The notes under the pieces were generated by a model. It saw only the letters and a program-made list of their open reading frames with translations, did not search any database and was not told the origin of the DNA. The position numbers were made by a program, and so were the translations under genes. Below, piece after piece: positions 62,371-64,000 of a DNA stretch of 64,000 nt (positions are counted from its first letter, which is position 1; the number at the start of each line of letters is the position of its first letter). The stretch lies in the NCBI RefSeq assembly GCF_018271975.1, contig NZ_JAGUCN010000009.1, positions 124,001-188,000 of the forward strand, in the 5' to 3' direction. The DNA comes from Carboxylicivirga mesophila. Lineage in GTDB: Bacteria > Bacteroidota > Bacteroidia > Bacteroidales > Marinilabiliaceae.

Positions 62371-63357
62371 ATGGACCAACAGACCAATACACCATTTGAG
62401 AACCGATTACCATTGGAAGAACTTAACCATTCGGCATTTCGCATTCGTACCGAAATAAATAAAGTGATTGTTGGGCAAGAAAAAGTGCTTGACCTGCTAC
62501 TGACAGCTGTCATTGCCAACGGCCACGTATTGATTGAAGGTGTGCCTGGTGTAGCCAAAACGATGATGGCTAAATTATTGGCAAAGTCTGTTTCATCTGA
62601 TTTTTCACGAATACAATTCACCCCCGACCTAATGCCTTCAGATGTGCTTGGAACCATGGTGTTCAATACAGGAAAATCGGAATTTGAATTTAATAAAGGT
62701 CCAATATTTTCGAACCTGGTATTGATTGACGAGGTCAACCGGGCCCCCGCTAAAACACAAGCCGCCCTCTTTGAGGTGATGGAAGAGCGCCAGGTAACCA
62801 TTGATGGCACCACCCGGGCGATGACACCACCTTTTCTGGTTATGGCCACCCAAAACCCGGTTGAGCACGAAGGCACATACCGCCTGCCTGAAGCTCAACT
62901 TGACCGTTTCTTATTCAAAATTAAAATTGACTATCCTAATCTGGAGCAGGAAGTATCTATATTGGCCAATGCACAAAATCGTCAGGAAAAAGATGCACTG
63001 AGCCAGATTAATGAGGCCGTAACAGGTGAAGAGATTGTTAAATACCAGGAGATGGCAGCCAAGGTGATTGTTGAGGACGACCTGCTGCGTTATATCGCTC
63101 AAATTGTTGACAAAACACGCACACACGGCGCTCTCTTCCTTGGAGGCAGTCCACGCTCTTCGCTGGCAATTCTTACTGCGGCTAAAGCCTTTGCGGCGCT
63201 GGAAGGACGCGATTTTGTGACTCCTGATGATATTAAGTTTGTCATGATCCCGGTTCTAAACCACCGTGTTATTCTTACACCTGAAAAGGAAATGGAAGGC
63301 ATCAAACCTGAAGTTATCATTCAACAAATCATCGATTCAGTGGAGGTTCCACGCTAA
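62371..63357 (+). CDS. MoxR-family AAA+ ATPase
   Basis: The 328-residue ATPase has Walker A GVPGVAKTMM (about 71-80 from the start), Walker B VLIDEVNRAPAK, the sensor 1 Asn in MATQNPVEHEGTYRLPEAQLDRF, and a C-terminal lid with LGGSPRSSLAI. The start at 62371 is an ATG; a GTG 21 nt earlier would overlap the previous gene. MoxR ATPases act as chaperones or maturation factors, usually with a DUF58 / von Willebrand factor A partner. The DUF58 gene follows by 10 nt. Confidence 0.93.
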   Translation: MDQQTNTPFENRLPLEELNHSAFRIRTEINKVIVGQEKVLDLLLTAVIANGHVLIEGVPGVAKTMMAKLLAKSVSSDFSRIQFTPDLMPSDVLGTMVFNTGKSEFEFNKGPIFSNLVLIDEVNRAPAKTQAALFEVMEERQVTIDGTTRAMTPPFLVMATQNPVEHEGTYRLPEAQLDRFLFKIKIDYPNLEQEVSILANAQNRQEKDALSQINEAVTGEEIVKYQEMAAKVIVEDDLLRYIAQIVDKTRTHGALFLGGSPRSSLAILTAAKAFAALEGRDFVTPDDIKFVMIPVLNHRVILTPEKEMEGIKPEVIIQQIIDSVEVPR

Positions 63358-63367
63358 GCAGCAGGCA

Positions 63368-64000
63368 ATGAGATTCAGAATAAGAAACCACGTATATTTT
63401 ACTCCTCTGTTCTACTATGCCCTTGGCGCAATTGTATTTTCATTGGCAATGGGACAATTTGGCGAAATGTTTTTCCAGTTTGGCCTCATTGCCCTGGGCT
63501 TATTTATTCTGCTAATCGTCATTGAAGCGCTGTTATTGTTTGTGAAACACAAAAGCAACTTTGAAGCTCAACGTATCACAGACGAACGTTTTTCGAACGG
63601 CGACGAAAATCTGGTAAAGCTAACATTTACCAATAATTTCCCTTTCCCGGTAACTATCAATGTAATTGATGAATTGCCCTTGCAGTTTCAAAAACGCGAC
63701 TTCAATATCCGCGCCTACCTGAAGGTGGGTGAAACGAAAAATATGAGTTACCACCTTCGCCCAACAGAGCGCGGTGAATATTGGTTTGGAGCCTTGAATG
63801 TATTTATCAAATCACCTCTTCGGCTGGTTGAGCGTCGCATACAGTTTAATCTCAAACAGTATGTAAAGGTGTATCCGGCATTTAAAGAAATGCGACAATT
63901 TGAGATGATGGCCATCTCTAACCGCTTGACAGAAGTTGGTATCAAAAAAATCAGACGGATTGGTCATCAGATGGAGTTTGACCAGATACGTGAATATACC
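63368..64000 (+). CDS. DUF58 domain protein (3' end outside window)
   Basis: The open frame runs from an ATG 10 nt after moxR to the end of the window (211 codons). Two membrane helices lie at about 11-28 and 36-57 (YYALGAIVFSLAMG and GLIALGLFILLIVIEALLLF). The soluble part has a Bacterial Ig-like strand set and ends in the start of the DUF58 motif GHQMEFDQIREYT, which normally continues with GDDxRxINW. DUF58 proteins bind or are processed with MoxR ATPases. The likely continuation is a vWA-domain protein, but it is not in this window. Confidence 0.9.
   Translation, partial: MRFRIRNHVYFTPLFYYALGAIVFSLAMGQFGEMFFQFGLIALGLFILLIVIEALLLFVKHKSNFEAQRITDERFSNGDENLVKLTFTNNFPFPVTINVIDELPLQFQKRDFNIRAYLKVGETKNMSYHLRPTERGEYWFGALNVFIKSPLRLVERRIQFNLKQYVKVYPAFKEMRQFEMMAISNRLTEVGIKKIRRIGHQMEFDQIREYT

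Noticed and set aside
62319-62876. A 185-codon antisense frame over the moxR start
   Set aside because: It overlaps conserved Walker motifs on the other strand and has no recognisable domain.
1-64000. CRISPR arrays, tRNA or rRNA genes, integrases and complete insertion sequences
   Set aside because: No regularly spaced repeats, no cloverleaf-type sequence in the gaps and no transposase or integrase motif were seen on either strand.

Overview
The window looks like chromosomal DNA of a member of the Bacteroidota, probably class Bacteroidia near the Marinilabiliales or Bacteroidales. The reasons are: a type IX secretion (T9SS) cargo with a PorP/SprF partner; very large periplasmic propeller / Y_Y_Y sensor proteins; LytS/LytTR signalling; an N-succinylornithine-type carbamoyltransferase (Pro at residue 90) in the arginine operon; a hydF gene; and several promoters of the Bacteroidota form TAnnTTTG, some with a TTTG element about 18-20 nt upstream. 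No tRNA, rRNA, CRISPR array, prophage or intact insertion sequence was seen, and coding density is high. The genus assignment is inference.

Layout. 1-5.3 kb: the tail of a sensor histidine kinase, a three-domain acyl-CoA synthetase/ACP/PlsC protein, hydF, a small unknown protein and a possible plus-strand small RNA. 5.4-13.8 kb (minus): a five-gene block with a T9SS type-B cargo, PorP/SprF, a PD40-PKD protein, a secreted protein and a propeller-SpoIIE phosphatase. 14-20 kb: HIT, greA, a membrane-anchored unknown, a Rieske-like lipoprotein, a threonine dehydratase-like enzyme, DUF2007, a small membrane protein and a TPR/TonB/MORN protein.

20-36 kb (minus) is the core of the window: carA, gltA, argH, argE, argB, argF', proA, proB, proC, an HNH/NUMOD4 protein, argD, argC, argG, a GNAT acyltransferase and argR, with carB divergent from argR. 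These genes make carbamoyl phosphate, supply carbon for glutamate, and carry glutamate to proline and, probably by N-succinylated intermediates, to arginine. An ArgR-box-like palindrome lies at the argR start site, a weaker one in the carB leader, and carA has a terminator in its 5' leader that may be an attenuator.

39.7-44.7 kb: REP-like repeats, a periplasmic GH13 amylase, a LytS/LytTR pair and a FecR-domain protein. 44.9-53 kb (plus): hldA, parA-parB-DUF5683-mltD, and an SGNH hydrolase/MBOAT acyltransferase pair. 53.1-56.9 kb: a propeller-GAF-HATPase sensor whose H-box has lysine where the phosphoacceptor histidine should be. 56.9-64 kb: a YugP-like metallopeptidase and the RDD / SpoIIM / membrane protein / DUF4129 / DUF4350 / MoxR / DUF58 cluster, cut by the window end.

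I did not find a clearly new multi-gene system. The features most worth following are the HNH/NUMOD4/HTH gene inside the arginine-proline operon, the His-less sensor, the carA leader, the Rieske-like lipoprotein with a C-x-H...C-x-x-C ligand set, and the possible small RNA near 4.8-4.96 kb.
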